A stretch of DNA of 64,000 nt from an uncultured Prevotellaceae bacterium (GTDB taxonomy: Bacteria > Bacteroidota > Bacteroidia > Bacteroidales > Bacteroidaceae): the NCBI GenBank assembly GCA_902768105.1, contig CACXJZ010000003.1, positions 1 through 64,000 of the forward strand, in the 5' to 3' direction. The translations under genes were made by a program, and so were the position numbers. Positions 43,563-52,326 of this stretch are shown piece after piece; position 1 is the first letter of the stretch, and the number at the start of each line of letters is the position of its first letter. Below the pieces are notes generated by a model that had not been told where the DNA came from, searched no databases, and saw only the letters and a list, made by a program, of their open reading frames with translations.

Positions 43563-44186
43563 ATGGGATTATTCAGTAAACAAAATAGAGAGGTTTTTAC
43601 CAACCCGCTGAACGTTGACCACCCGATACTGGGTCAGGTGCTGGGCATCTGTTCTGCCCTTGCCGTGACGTCACAGCTGAAGCCCGCTATTGTCATGGGT
43701 CTCGCTGTTACGGTTATCACCGCGTTCTCGAATGTGATTATATCCATTATCCGCAACACCATCCCCAACCGCATCCGTATCGTGGTACAGCTGGTGGTTG
43801 TGGCTGCTCTTGTGACCATCGTCTCTCAGGTGCTCAAGGCGTTCGCCTACGATGTGAGCGTGCAGCTGAGCGTGTATGTAGGACTGATAATTACGAACTG
43901 TATCCTCATGGGTCGCCTCGAGGCGTTTGCCATGCAGAACAAACCCTGGCCGTCGTTCCTCGATGGTGTGGGCAATGGTCTTGGTTACGCCATGATACTG
44001 GTTATCGTGGGTGCTGTGCGTGAGTTCCTCGGACGTGGTTCGCTCCTGGGCTTTGAGATTCTGCCCAAGGGCTTCTACGACTTCGGCTACCAGAACAACG
44101 GCATGATGACGATGCCTGCTATGGCACTCATCCTCGTCGGTTGTGTGATTTGGGTTCATCGTGCATACTTCTACAAGGAAAAGTAA
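43563..44186 (+). CDS. nqrD: Na+-translocating NADH:quinone reductase subunit D
   Basis: A 207-residue membrane subunit with six helices. It has the NqrD/RnfE landmarks NPLNVDHPILGQVLGICSAL and NCILMGRLEAFAMQNKPWPS. With NqrE it forms the inverted pair that holds an iron centre in the membrane. It begins 3 bp after nqrC. Confidence 0.94.
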   Translation: MGLFSKQNREVFTNPLNVDHPILGQVLGICSALAVTSQLKPAIVMGLAVTVITAFSNVIISIIRNTIPNRIRIVVQLVVVAALVTIVSQVLKAFAYDVSVQLSVYVGLIITNCILMGRLEAFAMQNKPWPSFLDGVGNGLGYAMILVIVGAVREFLGRGSLLGFEILPKGFYDFGYQNNGMMTMPAMALILVGCVIWVHRAYFYKEK

Positions 44187-44214
44187 AAAGGTAAAAACGT
44201 AAAAGAGTAAAAGT

Positions 44215-44841
44215 ATGGAACACGCAATATCATTACTGTTTCGGTCGATATTTGTCGATAACATGATTTTCGCCTTCTTCCTCGGCATGTGTTCGTATCT
44301 TGCCGTGTCGAAGACCGTGAAGACATCGCTGGGCCTTGGCCTTGCCGTAACCTTCGTGCTCACTGTCACCGTACCTGTCAACTACCTGTTGCAGACGAAG
44401 GTGCTGGGTGATGGGTGCCTGGTGGAAGGCGTTGACCTGAGCTACCTCTCGTTCATTCTCTTTATTGCCGTGATTGCCGGTATGGTGCAGCTGGTGGAGA
44501 TGACGGTCGAGAAGTACAGCCCCTCGCTCTATGCAGCGCTGGGTATCTTCCTGCCGCTCATTGCCGTGAACTGTGCTATCATGGGTGCCTCGCTCTTCAT
44601 GCAGCAGCGCATCCTGATGGACCCCTCTAACTCGCAGGCCATCACCTCTGTCTGGGACGCCATCGTCTATGGCTTTGGCTCAGGCCTTGGCTGGACGCTG
44701 GCCATCGTGGCTATGGGTGCCATTCGCGAGAAGATGCAGTACTCGGACGTACCCAAGCCTCTGCAGGGTCTCGGCATAGTGTTTATTACTGTAGGTCTTA
44801 TGGCTATGGCCATGATGTGTTTCTCTGGCTTAAACATTTAA
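44215..44841 (+). CDS. nqrE: Na+-translocating NADH:quinone reductase subunit E
   Basis: A 208-residue membrane subunit homologous to NqrD but in opposite topology, with six helices. Motifs include [20 protein letters not shown] and [20 protein letters not shown], where the Cys residues bind the intramembrane iron centre. It follows nqrD after 28 bp filled with gtaaaa-type short repeats that run up to the start codon. Confidence 0.94.
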   Translation: MEHAISLLFRSIFVDNMIFAFFLGMCSYLAVSKTVKTSLGLGLAVTFVLTVTVPVNYLLQTKVLGDGCLVEGVDLSYLSFILFIAVIAGMVQLVEMTVEKYSPSLYAALGIFLPLIAVNCAIMGASLFMQQRILMDPSNSQAITSVWDAIVYGFGSGLGWTLAIVAMGAIREKMQYSDVPKPLQGLGIVFITVGLMAMAMMCFSGLNI

Positions 44842-44845
44842 AGAT

Positions 44846-46114
44846 ATGGGAGAGTTTATAGCATATAGCATAGGAGTATTCCTCATTGTCATACTCCTGT
44901 TGGTAATTATCCTGCTGGTGGCAAAGAAATACCTGTCGCCCAGCGGAAATGTGAATATAACTGTCAATGGTGATCGTGTGCTGAACGTGCCCCAGGGTAA
45001 TAACCTCATGGCGACGCTCAACGAGAACGGCATCTTCCTGCCTTCTGCCTGCGGTGGTAAGGCCTCGTGCGGACAGTGTAAGGTGCAGGTGCTCGAGGGT
45101 GGGGGAGAAATCCTCGACTCTGAGAAGCCACACTTCACGCGTAAGCAGATCAAGGACCACTGGCGCCTGGGCTGTCAGTGCAAGGTGAAGGGCGACCTTC
45201 AGATACATGTTGACGAGAGCATCCTCGGTGTCAAGGAGTACGAGTGTACCGTTATCTCCAACAAGAACGTCGCTACGTTCATCAAGGAGTTCAAGGTACA
45301 GCTGCCTGCCGGCGAGCACATGGACTTCCTGCCTGGCTCGTATGCACAGATCAAGATTCCTGCCTTCGACTGCATCGACTACGACAAGGACTTCGATAAG
45401 TCACTCATTGGCGACGAGTACCTGCCCAGCTGGGAGAAGTTCGGACTGTTCCCCTTGAAGTGTAAGAACCCCGAACCTACCATCCGTGCCTACTCTATGG
45501 CCAACTATCCCGCTGAGGGCGATGTGTTCATGCTCACCGTACGTATTGCCACACCTCCGTTCAAGGCCGACAAGAGCGGCTTCATGGAGGTGAACCCGGG
45601 TATTGCCTCATCGTACATCTTCTCGCTGAAGCCTGGCGACAAGGTAATCATGTCTGGTCCCTTCGGTGACTTCCATCCGCACTTCGACTCGAAGAAGGAG
45701 ATGATCTGGGTTGGTGGTGGTGCCGGTATGGCTCCGCTGCGTGCACAGATTATGCACATGACGAAGACGCTGCACACGACCGACCGCGAGATGCACTACT
45801 TCTATGGTGCACGTGCCCTGAATGAGGTGTTCTATCTCGAGGATTTCCTGGGCTTGGAGAAGGAGTTCCCCAACTTCCACTTCCACCTCGCCCTCGACCG
45901 TCCAGACCCCGCTGCCGATGCTGCAGGCGTGAAATACACCCCGGGCTTCGTCCATCAGGTGATGCTCAACACCTACCTGAAGGACCACGAGGCTCCCGAG
46001 GACGTGGAATACTACATGTGTGGCCCTGGTCCCATGTCAGCAGCCGTTGTCTCTATGCTCGACTCGCTCGGCGTAGATCCCGAATCCATCATGTACGATA
46101 ACTTTGGAGGATAA
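44846..46114 (+). CDS. nqrF: Na+-translocating NADH:quinone reductase subunit F
   Basis: The NADH-oxidising subunit, 422 residues. It has an N-terminal membrane anchor (about residues 5-27) and a plant-type [2Fe-2S] domain with Cys69, Cys75, Cys78 and Cys110 (PSACGGKASCGQC, WRLGC). The FAD-binding RAYSMANYP motif follows, and the NADH site includes VGGGAGMAPLRAQ and YYMCGPGPM. Last recognised nqr gene; the downstream exported protein starts 4 bp after its stop. Confidence 0.96.
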   Translation: MGEFIAYSIGVFLIVILLLVIILLVAKKYLSPSGNVNITVNGDRVLNVPQGNNLMATLNENGIFLPSACGGKASCGQCKVQVLEGGGEILDSEKPHFTRKQIKDHWRLGCQCKVKGDLQIHVDESILGVKEYECTVISNKNVATFIKEFKVQLPAGEHMDFLPGSYAQIKIPAFDCIDYDKDFDKSLIGDEYLPSWEKFGLFPLKCKNPEPTIRAYSMANYPAEGDVFMLTVRIATPPFKADKSGFMEVNPGIASSYIFSLKPGDKVIMSGPFGDFHPHFDSKKEMIWVGGGAGMAPLRAQIMHMTKTLHTTDREMHYFYGARALNEVFYLEDFLGLEKEFPNFHFHLALDRPDPAADAAGVKYTPGFVHQVMLNTYLKDHEAPEDVEYYMCGPGPMSAAVVSMLDSLGVDPESIMYDNFGG

Positions 46115-46118
46115 GACT

Positions 46119-46727
46119 ATGAAGCGAAATATCTTTTTGTGCCTTTTCACCTTCCTGCTCTTTGGTAGCGCTGCTGCCCAGGAGCAGCTGGTAGTGGCTG
46201 ATGCCTTCCAGTTCAGTGTGCGCACCGACTATACGGCCGACGGACTGAACGCCATGTCACGTCCCTACGAGTCGCGCTTCGGCATCGAGGGCTGGGATAA
46301 CCACATGGCACTGGCCCTGGTAATGACCAGTGACATTGAGCAGGCTGCCACCGTGGGACAGACCTACAAGACTCCCGTTGAGGTGCAGGCGGCTGCTACG
46401 CCTGCCCAGCCTGTGGTCTATCAGGTGACACAGGAGAACAACCAGAACGTCACGTTCTTCAGTGGCGACATGCAGTATGCCTACATGCTCTACTTCGCTC
46501 CTGAGACACAGCGCTCATGGCTTCTCGTGAGCCGTATTGGCGGAGGTGCGCTCCAGCCTCTCTACCAGCTGTCGAACGACGTGTCGCTGCTGCGTGAGGA
46601 CCTGCAGACGGAGTCGGCTACCGACCATGCCAACACGAACCTGCGCGACAATGTCGATGCCTTTGTCAGTCTGCAGGGACGTCTGGCTTCAGGTCAGTAT
46701 CATGGCATTAACTACATTGAACGATGA
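46119..46727 (+). CDS. Exported protein of unknown function, nqr operon tail
   Basis: A 202-residue protein with signal peptide MKRNIFLCLFTFLLFGSAAA. The mature part is soluble with no recognised domain; regions such as ADAFQFSVRTDYTADGLNAM and PETQRSWLLVSRIGGGAL are of mixed alpha/beta look. One of the few clear Shine-Dalgarno sequences (ggagg at 46106-46110) sits before the ATG at 46119 and overlaps the end of nqrF. It overlaps the next gene by 4 bp. No conserved function is known to me; a periplasmic partner of the lipoprotein that follows is likely from context. Confidence 0.65.
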   Translation: MKRNIFLCLFTFLLFGSAAAQEQLVVADAFQFSVRTDYTADGLNAMSRPYESRFGIEGWDNHMALALVMTSDIEQAATVGQTYKTPVEVQAAATPAQPVVYQVTQENNQNVTFFSGDMQYAYMLYFAPETQRSWLLVSRIGGGALQPLYQLSNDVSLLREDLQTESATDHANTNLRDNVDAFVSLQGRLASGQYHGINYIER

Positions 46728-47644
46728 GGAAGTCTCTTTTTCTCCTTGTGGCCGTACTGCTGCTGACAGCCTGCGGAAAGACCTACGAGGAAGAGAAACG
46801 TGAACGTCAAGAGACGAAGATACGTCTGGCGCGTGAGGACTCGGCAGCCCTGAAGATTGCCGTGCTCCCCACGCTCGACTGTCTGCCGCTCTATGTGGCG
46901 CAGGAGTTGGGGCTCTACGACACGACGGTGGTCGATGTGCGCCTGAAGCCCTTTACGGCTCAGATGGACTGCGACACAGCGCTTATGGGTCATACTGCCG
47001 AAGGTGCTGTTACTGACCTTGTGCGCATGGAACGGCTGGTGAAGCGTGGCGCTAAGATGCACTATGTGGCACAGACGGGTGCTTACTGGCAGCTCTTCAC
47101 TAACCGTAATGCCCGTATCAATCAGCTCAAGCACCTGGAGGATAAGATGGTGGCCATGACGCGTTACTCTGTGACCGATATGCTCACCGATCGTGCCGTT
47201 GACAGTGCCAAGGTGAAGTCTGAGTTCGTCTTCCGCTTACAAATCAACGACGTCAACGTTCGTCTGCAGATGCTGCAGAACAATATCATGGATGCCCTCT
47301 GGCTTACTGAGCCGCAGGCTACCATCGCACGTCTGGCTAAGAACCCCGTGCTTCTTGATTCGCGTAAGCTGAACATGAACTACGGCGTCCTGGCCTTCAA
47401 TCAGCAGAAGATGCGCACCTACGAGCGCAAGGAGCAGCTGGCAGCCTTCGTCAAGGGTTACGACGCTGCTTGCGACTCCATCAATAAGTATGGCGTGTCG
47501 CACTACCGCGACCTCATTGCCCGTTATTGCGGGGTGAAGGCTGCTGTGGTCGATTCAATACAAGGGGATATCAAGTTCACGCATGCACGTGGTCCGTTGC
47601 AGGCGGATATTGATAAAGTGGGGGCGTGGATAAATAAAAAGTAA
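46724..47644 (+). CDS. Orphan substrate-binding lipoprotein (NMT1/SsuA-like)
   Basis: A 306-residue lipoprotein: signal peptide and lipobox LLLTACGK with Cys17. After a charged linker comes LKIAVLPTLDCLPLYVAQEL, the usual start of a type-2 periplasmic binding domain. It continues with VTDMLTDRAVDSAKVKSEF and QINDVNVRLQMLQNNIMDAL. It resembles nitrate, sulfonate or thiamine-precursor binders, but no ABC permease or ATPase gene accompanies it. The start ATG overlaps the previous stop (ATGA). The ligand is unknown. Confidence 0.75.
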   Translation: MRKSLFLLVAVLLLTACGKTYEEEKRERQETKIRLAREDSAALKIAVLPTLDCLPLYVAQELGLYDTTVVDVRLKPFTAQMDCDTALMGHTAEGAVTDLVRMERLVKRGAKMHYVAQTGAYWQLFTNRNARINQLKHLEDKMVAMTRYSVTDMLTDRAVDSAKVKSEFVFRLQINDVNVRLQMLQNNIMDALWLTEPQATIARLAKNPVLLDSRKLNMNYGVLAFNQQKMRTYERKEQLAAFVKGYDAACDSINKYGVSHYRDLIARYCGVKAAVVDSIQGDIKFTHARGPLQADIDKVGAWINKK

Positions 47645-47656
47645 AAAAGGATAATT

Positions 47657-48409
47657 CTAACCTTTAATTACCAGTTCCACCGGACAGTGGTCGCTTCCCA
47701 TGATGTCCGTATGAATCTTAGCGTCTTTGATAGACGGTTGCAGACGGTTGGACACGACGAAATAGTCGATGCGCCAACCGGCATTTTTTTGTCGTGCCTG
47801 AAAGCGGTACGACCACCAGGAGTAGGTTACCTGTTCAGGATATAGCCAGCGGAAAGTGTCGGTGAAGCCGCTGTTGAGCAGCGTGCTGAACTTCTCACGC
47901 TCCTCGTCGGTGAAGCCTGCATTGCGACGGTTGCTCTTGGGATTCTTCAGGTCTATCTCCTCGTGTGCCACATTCATGTCGCCACACACGATGACGGGCT
48001 TCTGCTCGTCTAAACGCAGCAGATACTGGCGGAAGTCGTCTTCCCAGCGCATGCGGTAGTCCAGTCGGCGCAGCTCGTCCTGCGAGTTGGGTGTATAGAC
48101 GGTGACCAGATAGAAGTCTGCCATCTCCAGCGTGATGACGCGCCCTTCGTGGTCATGCTCGTCAATGCCAATGCCGTAGGTGACGCCCAATGGCTCATGG
48201 CGCGAAAAAATAGCCGTACCGGAATATCCCTTTTTATCGGCATAGTTCCAGTACGACTTATATCCCTCGAACGTCAGGTCAAGCTGTCCCTCCTGCATCT
48301 TCGTTTCCTGCAGGCAGAAGAAGTCGGCATCCAGCTCTCTGAAGATGTTGCTGAAGCCTTTTCCCTCACAGGCGCGCAGCCCGTTGACGTTCCACGAGAC
48401 GAGTTTCAT
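47657..48409 (-). CDS. xth: Exodeoxyribonuclease III / AP endonuclease
   Basis: A 250-residue base-excision-repair enzyme that cuts DNA at abasic sites and removes 3' blocking groups. The EEP fold is evident: [19 protein letters not shown] with the metal-ligand Asn, [16 protein letters not shown] with Glu, [14 protein letters not shown] with Asp and Asn, and the final [12 protein letters not shown] with the catalytic Asp-His. Its start immediately follows the stop of the small lipoprotein, with no gap, so the two are cotranscribed. Confidence 0.95.
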   Translation of the reverse strand: MKLVSWNVNGLRACEGKGFSNIFRELDADFFCLQETKMQEGQLDLTFEGYKSYWNYADKKGYSGTAIFSRHEPLGVTYGIGIDEHDHEGRVITLEMADFYLVTVYTPNSQDELRRLDYRMRWEDDFRQYLLRLDEQKPVIVCGDMNVAHEEIDLKNPKSNRRNAGFTDEEREKFSTLLNSGFTDTFRWLYPEQVTYSWWSYRFQARQKNAGWRIDYFVVSNRLQPSIKDAKIHTDIMGSDHCPVELVIKG

Positions 48410-48838
48410 TTAGAGATTCTCGGGCAGACCCAGCTCCTTTGCGAGTCCCTTCAGGAACTCCTCGTCCTCAGCAACTTTCTTTCCGTTCTCAGATGCCTTG
48501 GCAGCCTCCTCAAACTCTCCCATCAGCTTCTCAACGTCGCCATACTTGGTCTGCAGCTCCTGCAGCTTACCCAGAGCCTCGGCAACCTTGGCAGCATCGG
48601 GCTCCTGGCCTTCAGCAGCTTCCATACCCTTCGTAATCTCAGCAATCTCGGTCATCATGGGCTTAACAGCGGTCATCACCTGCTTGTAGGCGTCCTTCCA
48701 CTCGTCAACGCTCCACTTTGCGCCGTCGGTCTTAGCCTTTGCTACTACGTCAGCGAGACTTGCGCTGCTCTCTTTTGAACACGATACCATACCGAGGCAC
48801 ATCACCAGGGCTAACATTCCAATTAATGCTTTCTTCAT
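48410..48838 (-). CDS. Small Glu/Ala-rich lipoprotein
   Basis: A 142-residue lipoprotein with lipobox GMVSCSK (Cys20). The mature part is helical and charged (AEALGKLQELQTKYGDVEKL, EEFLKGLAKELGLPENL), likely a coiled or spectrin-like helical bundle. The family is not recognised. It has its own promoter (TACATTTG at 48886-48893 on the minus strand) and leads the operon with xth. The pairing of a surface lipoprotein and a DNA-repair enzyme is probably not functional. Confidence 0.7.
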   Translation of the reverse strand: MKKALIGMLALVMCLGMVSCSKESSASLADVVAKAKTDGAKWSVDEWKDAYKQVMTAVKPMMTEIAEITKGMEAAEGQEPDAAKVAEALGKLQELQTKYGDVEKLMGEFEEAAKASENGKKVAEDEEFLKGLAKELGLPENL

Positions 48839-48968
48839 AATTGATTTGGTTTTTAAAGTTTGGTTAATAATATTTTTTATCGTTGCAAATGTACACTTAT
48901 TTTTTGATATATATACGTACTTGACAAAATTTAACACTCCACGTCCCTCCATAAAGGGCGTTTTTGCG

Positions 48969-48976
48969 TATCTTTG
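48969..48976 (+). promoter_or_regulatory. Promoter -7 box of the ScpB-like gene
   Basis: TATCTTTG, 32 bases ahead of the ATG at 49008. The -33 element is unclear. Confidence 0.6.
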
Positions 48977-49007
48977 TGGCGTCAACAATTGAAAACCAAT
49001 ATCTGCT

Positions 49008-49811
49008 ATGTTAGTAAACGCCATTGTCAAGGAGCGCATCTGTTACATCGAGATGCAGAATGCTGAGCACTTCAACTGTCTCAGCGAGGAAATGTGTAAG
49101 GAACTGTGCGAGGCCATCAGGTCGGGCTACGAACAGGAGTGTGTGGGCATCGTCATCAAGGCCCAGTGCCGTAAGGGCGTGTGGAGTGCAGGACACGACA
49201 TTCGCGAACTGCCGCAGAACGGCGAAGACCCGCTGGCCTACGACGTGCCGATGGAGAAGCTGCTGCGCTGTGTGCAGGAGACGCCAGTCCCCGTCATTGC
49301 CTGTGTCAGCGGCACTGTGTGGGGTGGCGCCTGCGACCTCTGCCTGTCGTGCGACATGATTGTGAGCACCGACACCGCCACCTTTGCCATCACGCCTGCG
49401 AAGATTGGCATCCCCTACAACGCCTCGGGCATCATGCACTTCATCAACCAGCTGGGCATGAACAAAGCCCGTGAGATGTTCTTCCTGGCAACGCCCATCA
49501 CGGCACAGGATGCTCTGAACGTGGGACTCATCAACCGTGTGGCATCGCCCGACGAGCTTGACGGTGTTCTTGAGGAGCACTTCCTGAATCCCCTGCGTCG
49601 CAACAGCGTCATGTCCATCAGCGCCATCAAGCGTCAGTTCCGCATCCTCAGCAAGGCAGCCACCGTGCTCTCCTCCGAGAGCTTCGAGCGCATCAATGCC
49701 TACCGCACCAAGGTGTATAAGGGTGCCGATTACCTGGAGGGCATCCATGCCTTCCTCGAGAAACGTGCCCCCGAGTACAAGGGCAAGGCCGCTGACCTGG
49801 ATACGAAGTAG
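49008..49811 (+). CDS. scpB: Methylmalonyl-CoA decarboxylase (ScpB-like crotonase)
   Basis: A 267-residue crotonase-fold enzyme most like E. coli ScpB, which decarboxylates methylmalonyl-CoA to propionyl-CoA. The ScpB-specific landmarks are SAGHDIRELP, the oxyanion region GTVWGGACDLCLSCDMI, TPAKIGIPYNASGI and the C-terminal YKGADYLEGIHAFLEKRAP. In Bacteroidota propionate is often made through methylmalonyl-CoA, and this enzyme would replace or supplement the biotin-dependent decarboxylase. It is a single gene with terminator at 49820-49856. Confidence 0.85.
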   Translation: MLVNAIVKERICYIEMQNAEHFNCLSEEMCKELCEAIRSGYEQECVGIVIKAQCRKGVWSAGHDIRELPQNGEDPLAYDVPMEKLLRCVQETPVPVIACVSGTVWGGACDLCLSCDMIVSTDTATFAITPAKIGIPYNASGIMHFINQLGMNKAREMFFLATPITAQDALNVGLINRVASPDELDGVLEEHFLNPLRRNSVMSISAIKRQFRILSKAATVLSSESFERINAYRTKVYKGADYLEGIHAFLEKRAPEYKGKAADLDTK

Positions 49812-49819
49812 GTGTACGA

Positions 49820-49856
49820 GTAACGCCCCCTTACATGGATAGTAAAGGGGCGTTAC
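49820..49856 (+). terminator. Bidirectional intrinsic terminator
   Basis: A 10-bp perfect stem gtaacgcccc/ggggcgttac extended by ccctta/taaaggg. It lies between the convergent scpB and ribH genes. Confidence 0.8.
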
Positions 49857-49874
49857 ATGATTATGTTTTAATGT

Positions 49875-50345
49875 TTAGAACTTTGCCATTTTGATGGCAT
49901 CGACGGCACACTCGTCACCTTTGTTGCCCAGACGTCCGCCAGCACGGTCCTTGGCCTGTTGCAGGTCGTTGGTGGTCAGCAGTCCGTAGATGACGGGGAT
50001 GCTGCCTGTGGCGTTGAGACGTGCGATGCCTTGGGTGACTCCCTGACAGATGTAGTCGAAGTGGGGGGTCTCACCACGAATGACGCAGCCGAGCACGATG
50101 ATGGCGTCATAGCCGTCGTTGAGCGACATCTGGTGGGCACCGTAGATGAGCTCGAACGAGCCGGGTACGGTCTTCACGTGGATGTTCTCATTCAGGGCAC
50201 CATGCTTCTCGAGCGTGTTCACGCAGCCGTCGAGCAGTGCTCCCGTGATTTCAGGGTTCCACTCAGCCACCACGATACCGAAACACATGTTCGAGGCATC
50301 GGGCACTTGCTGTGCATTATACTCTGACAGGTTCTTTGTAGCCAT
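49875..50345 (-). CDS. ribH: 6,7-dimethyl-8-ribityllumazine synthase
   Basis: Makes the riboflavin precursor 6,7-dimethyl-8-ribityllumazine from a pyrimidinedione and a butanone phosphate. The 156-residue protein has the [19 protein letters not shown] substrate loop, [33 protein letters not shown] with the catalytic His, and [16 protein letters not shown]. It belongs to a two-gene unit after the TPR gene. No FMN riboswitch was seen upstream; the 32-bp gap consists of gtttac-type short repeats. Its product is also needed for the flavins of NQR. Confidence 0.96.
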   Translation of the reverse strand: MATKNLSEYNAQQVPDASNMCFGIVVAEWNPEITGALLDGCVNTLEKHGALNENIHVKTVPGSFELIYGAHQMSLNDGYDAIIVLGCVIRGETPHFDYICQGVTQGIARLNATGSIPVIYGLLTTNDLQQAKDRAGGRLGNKGDECAVDAIKMAKF

Positions 50346-50377
50346 CTGTAAACGGTAAACAGTAAACGGTAAACAGA

Positions 50378-51052
50378 TTACTCGCTAACGCGCTCAATGT
50401 ATGCGTCGATGGTCTGGTACTGCATGGAGTTGAAGTACTTGGTCTTCACTTCCTGGTACAGCTCCAGTGCCTCAGCCTTCTTGCCCTGGCTCTCGAGAAT
50501 CTCACCTGCCTGAACGAGGAACGTGGGCGACAGCGAGTTGTTGTCGGCACGCTTGGCGGCGTTCTTCAGGTGCTTCACGGCGTCGTCGAGCTTGTTGAGG
50601 TGAGCATAGGCGTTACCCAGTGCACCCTCAGCAGCGGGAGAAACCATCTCGTCGCCCTGGTCCTTATACTTCTCCAGGTACTTCACAGCCTCTTCCCACT
50701 TGCCCTGTTCGGCGTATGCCAGACCAGTGTAGAGGTTGGCGAGGTTCTCGTTCTGTCCGCCGAGTTCCTCAGCGAGCTTGGCAAAGCCGGCAAAGCCTGT
50801 GCTGTCGCCCTCGAGTGCCTGCTTCATCTGGTCATTGGAGAAATAGGTCTGTCCTTTGGCCAGTGCCTCCTGTCCCTTCACGCGGTTGGGAGTGATGACG
50901 AACATGTCGATGATGATCCACAAGGCGATGATAGCAATGACTGCGATGACACCGCCGATGATAGCCTTCTTGTGTTTCAGGAAGAAGGCCTCTGACTTAC
51001 TTAACGCATCTTCAGTTTTCTGTGCGTTGTTTTTTACGTTTTTGTCTGCCAT
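50378..51052 (-). CDS. Membrane-anchored TPR protein (YfgM-like)
   Basis: A 224-residue protein with a cytosolic N-terminus, one hydrophobic helix (about residues 28-52, [20 protein letters not shown]), then TPR helices. Examples are [20 protein letters not shown] and [20 protein letters not shown]. The layout resembles ancillary TPR proteins such as YfgM, which help periplasmic folding at the translocon, but the exact role is inference. It precedes ribH by 32 bp; TAATTTTG at 51091-51098 on the minus strand is its promoter. Confidence 0.82.
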   Translation of the reverse strand: MADKNVKNNAQKTEDALSKSEAFFLKHKKAIIGGVIAVIAIIALWIIIDMFVITPNRVKGQEALAKGQTYFSNDQMKQALEGDSTGFAGFAKLAEELGGQNENLANLYTGLAYAEQGKWEEAVKYLEKYKDQGDEMVSPAAEGALGNAYAHLNKLDDAVKHLKNAAKRADNNSLSPTFLVQAGEILESQGKKAEALELYQEVKTKYFNSMQYQTIDAYIERVSE

Positions 51053-51139
51053 TATAATGTTATTTTTATATGCTTTTTAAAAATGCGTGGCAAAATTACT
51101 CAATTTATTGGAGATATTGAAATTTATTGCCGACTTTTT

Positions 51140-51171
51140 TTGTTTTATGGTGTTATTTTCAGTATTTTTGC
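51140..51171 (+). promoter_or_regulatory. Promoter of recF
   Basis: TTTG at 51140-51143, spacer 20, TATTTTTG at 51164-51171. The start codon follows 30 bases later at 51202. Confidence 0.7.
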
Positions 51172-51201
51172 ATCGAAAATGTTTAAGATGATGCCGCAAA
51201 G

Positions 51202-52326
51202 ATGATTTTACGACGCATTTCGATACTGAATTATAAGAACATAGCGGAGGCCACGCTCGACCTGTCGCCGAAGATGAATTGCTTCGTCGGACACAATGGC
51301 GTGGGTAAGACGAACGTGCTCGATGCTATCTACTACCTGTCGTTCTGTCGAAGCCAACAGAACGCCCTCGATTCGCAGGTGATGCGTCATGAGGCTGACT
51401 TCTTCATGTTGGAAGGAGAGTATAATCATAGTGAAGAGCGAATAGTGAAGAGTGAAGAATCATCACTCACCATCTCTTGCGGCATGAAGCGTGGCACGAA
51501 GAAACATTTTAAGCGGAACAAGAAAGAGTATAAGCGGCTGTCTGAGCACATCGGACTGATTCCTCTGGTGGTGGTGTCGCCTGGTGACACGATGCTCATC
51601 GATGGTGGTAGCGAGGAGCGCCGACGACTGATGGACATGGTGATTGCACAGTATGACCCTGCCTACATGGAGTCGCTGACGCGTTACAACAAGGCGCTGC
51701 AGCAGCGTAACACGCTGCTGAGGATGGAGGACGGTGAGCCCGATGCTGACGTGATGGCCATTCTCGAGGAGCAGATGGCCGAGGAGGGTGAGCAGCTGTA
51801 CAGGAAACGTGCGGCTTTCGTGGATGAGCTGGTGCCGGTGTTCCAGCACTACCATCAGGTGATCTCGCAAGATCGTGAGCAGGTGGGTCTGACGTATGTG
51901 TCTCACTGTCAGCGTGGACCGCTGCTCGATGTGATCCGTCGTGACCGCATGAAGGACCGTGCTGTGGGTTACTCGCTGCACGGGGTACATCGTGATGACC
52001 TGGAGTTCACACTTTCTGGGCACCAGATGAAGCGTGAGGGCTCGCAGGGACAGAACAAGACATACGTCATTGCCCTGAAGCTGGCGCAGTTTGAGTTCCT
52101 GAAGCGTACGTCGTCGCGTACCACACCGCTGCTGCTGCTGGATGATATCTTTGACAAGCTGGATGCTGACCGTGTGGAGCAAATTGTAAAGCTGGTGTCA
52201 GGCAACGACTTCGGACAGATTTTCATTACTGACACAAACCGTGAACATCTCGACAAGATTCTGCAGAGCGGTTCGTTCGACTATAAGATATTTTCTGTAG
52301 AAGGAGGGGAGGTGAGCCTTGTTTAA
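51202..52326 (+). CDS. recF: DNA replication and repair protein RecF
   Basis: An SMC-like ATPase that helps load RecA at gapped DNA. The 374-residue protein has Walker A GHNGVGKTNVLDAIYYLSF near residue 33, the signature SQGQNKTYVIALKLAQFEF and Walker B LLLLDDIFDKLDADR. A serine/glutamate-rich stretch (about residues 74-90, NHSEERIVKSEESSL) is encoded by reverse-oriented TTCACTC heptamers and lies where other RecF proteins are shorter. It overlaps the downstream DUF721 gene by 8 bp. Confidence 0.95.
   Translation: MILRRISILNYKNIAEATLDLSPKMNCFVGHNGVGKTNVLDAIYYLSFCRSQQNALDSQVMRHEADFFMLEGEYNHSEERIVKSEESSLTISCGMKRGTKKHFKRNKKEYKRLSEHIGLIPLVVVSPGDTMLIDGGSEERRRLMDMVIAQYDPAYMESLTRYNKALQQRNTLLRMEDGEPDADVMAILEEQMAEEGEQLYRKRAAFVDELVPVFQHYHQVISQDREQVGLTYVSHCQRGPLLDVIRRDRMKDRAVGYSLHGVHRDDLEFTLSGHQMKREGSQGQNKTYVIALKLAQFEFLKRTSSRTTPLLLLDDIFDKLDADRVEQIVKLVSGNDFGQIFITDTNREHLDKILQSGSFDYKIFSVEGGEVSLV

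Noticed and set aside
40424..46114. Rnf complex instead of Na+-NQR
   Set aside because: NqrA and the reductase-type NqrF with FAD and NADH motifs are present, and there is no RnfB ferredoxin-rich protein or RnfC cysteine clusters.
50346..50377. FMN riboswitch upstream of ribH
   Set aside because: The gap is only 32 bp of short repeats, far too small for an aptamer, and the gene is downstream of another in the same unit.
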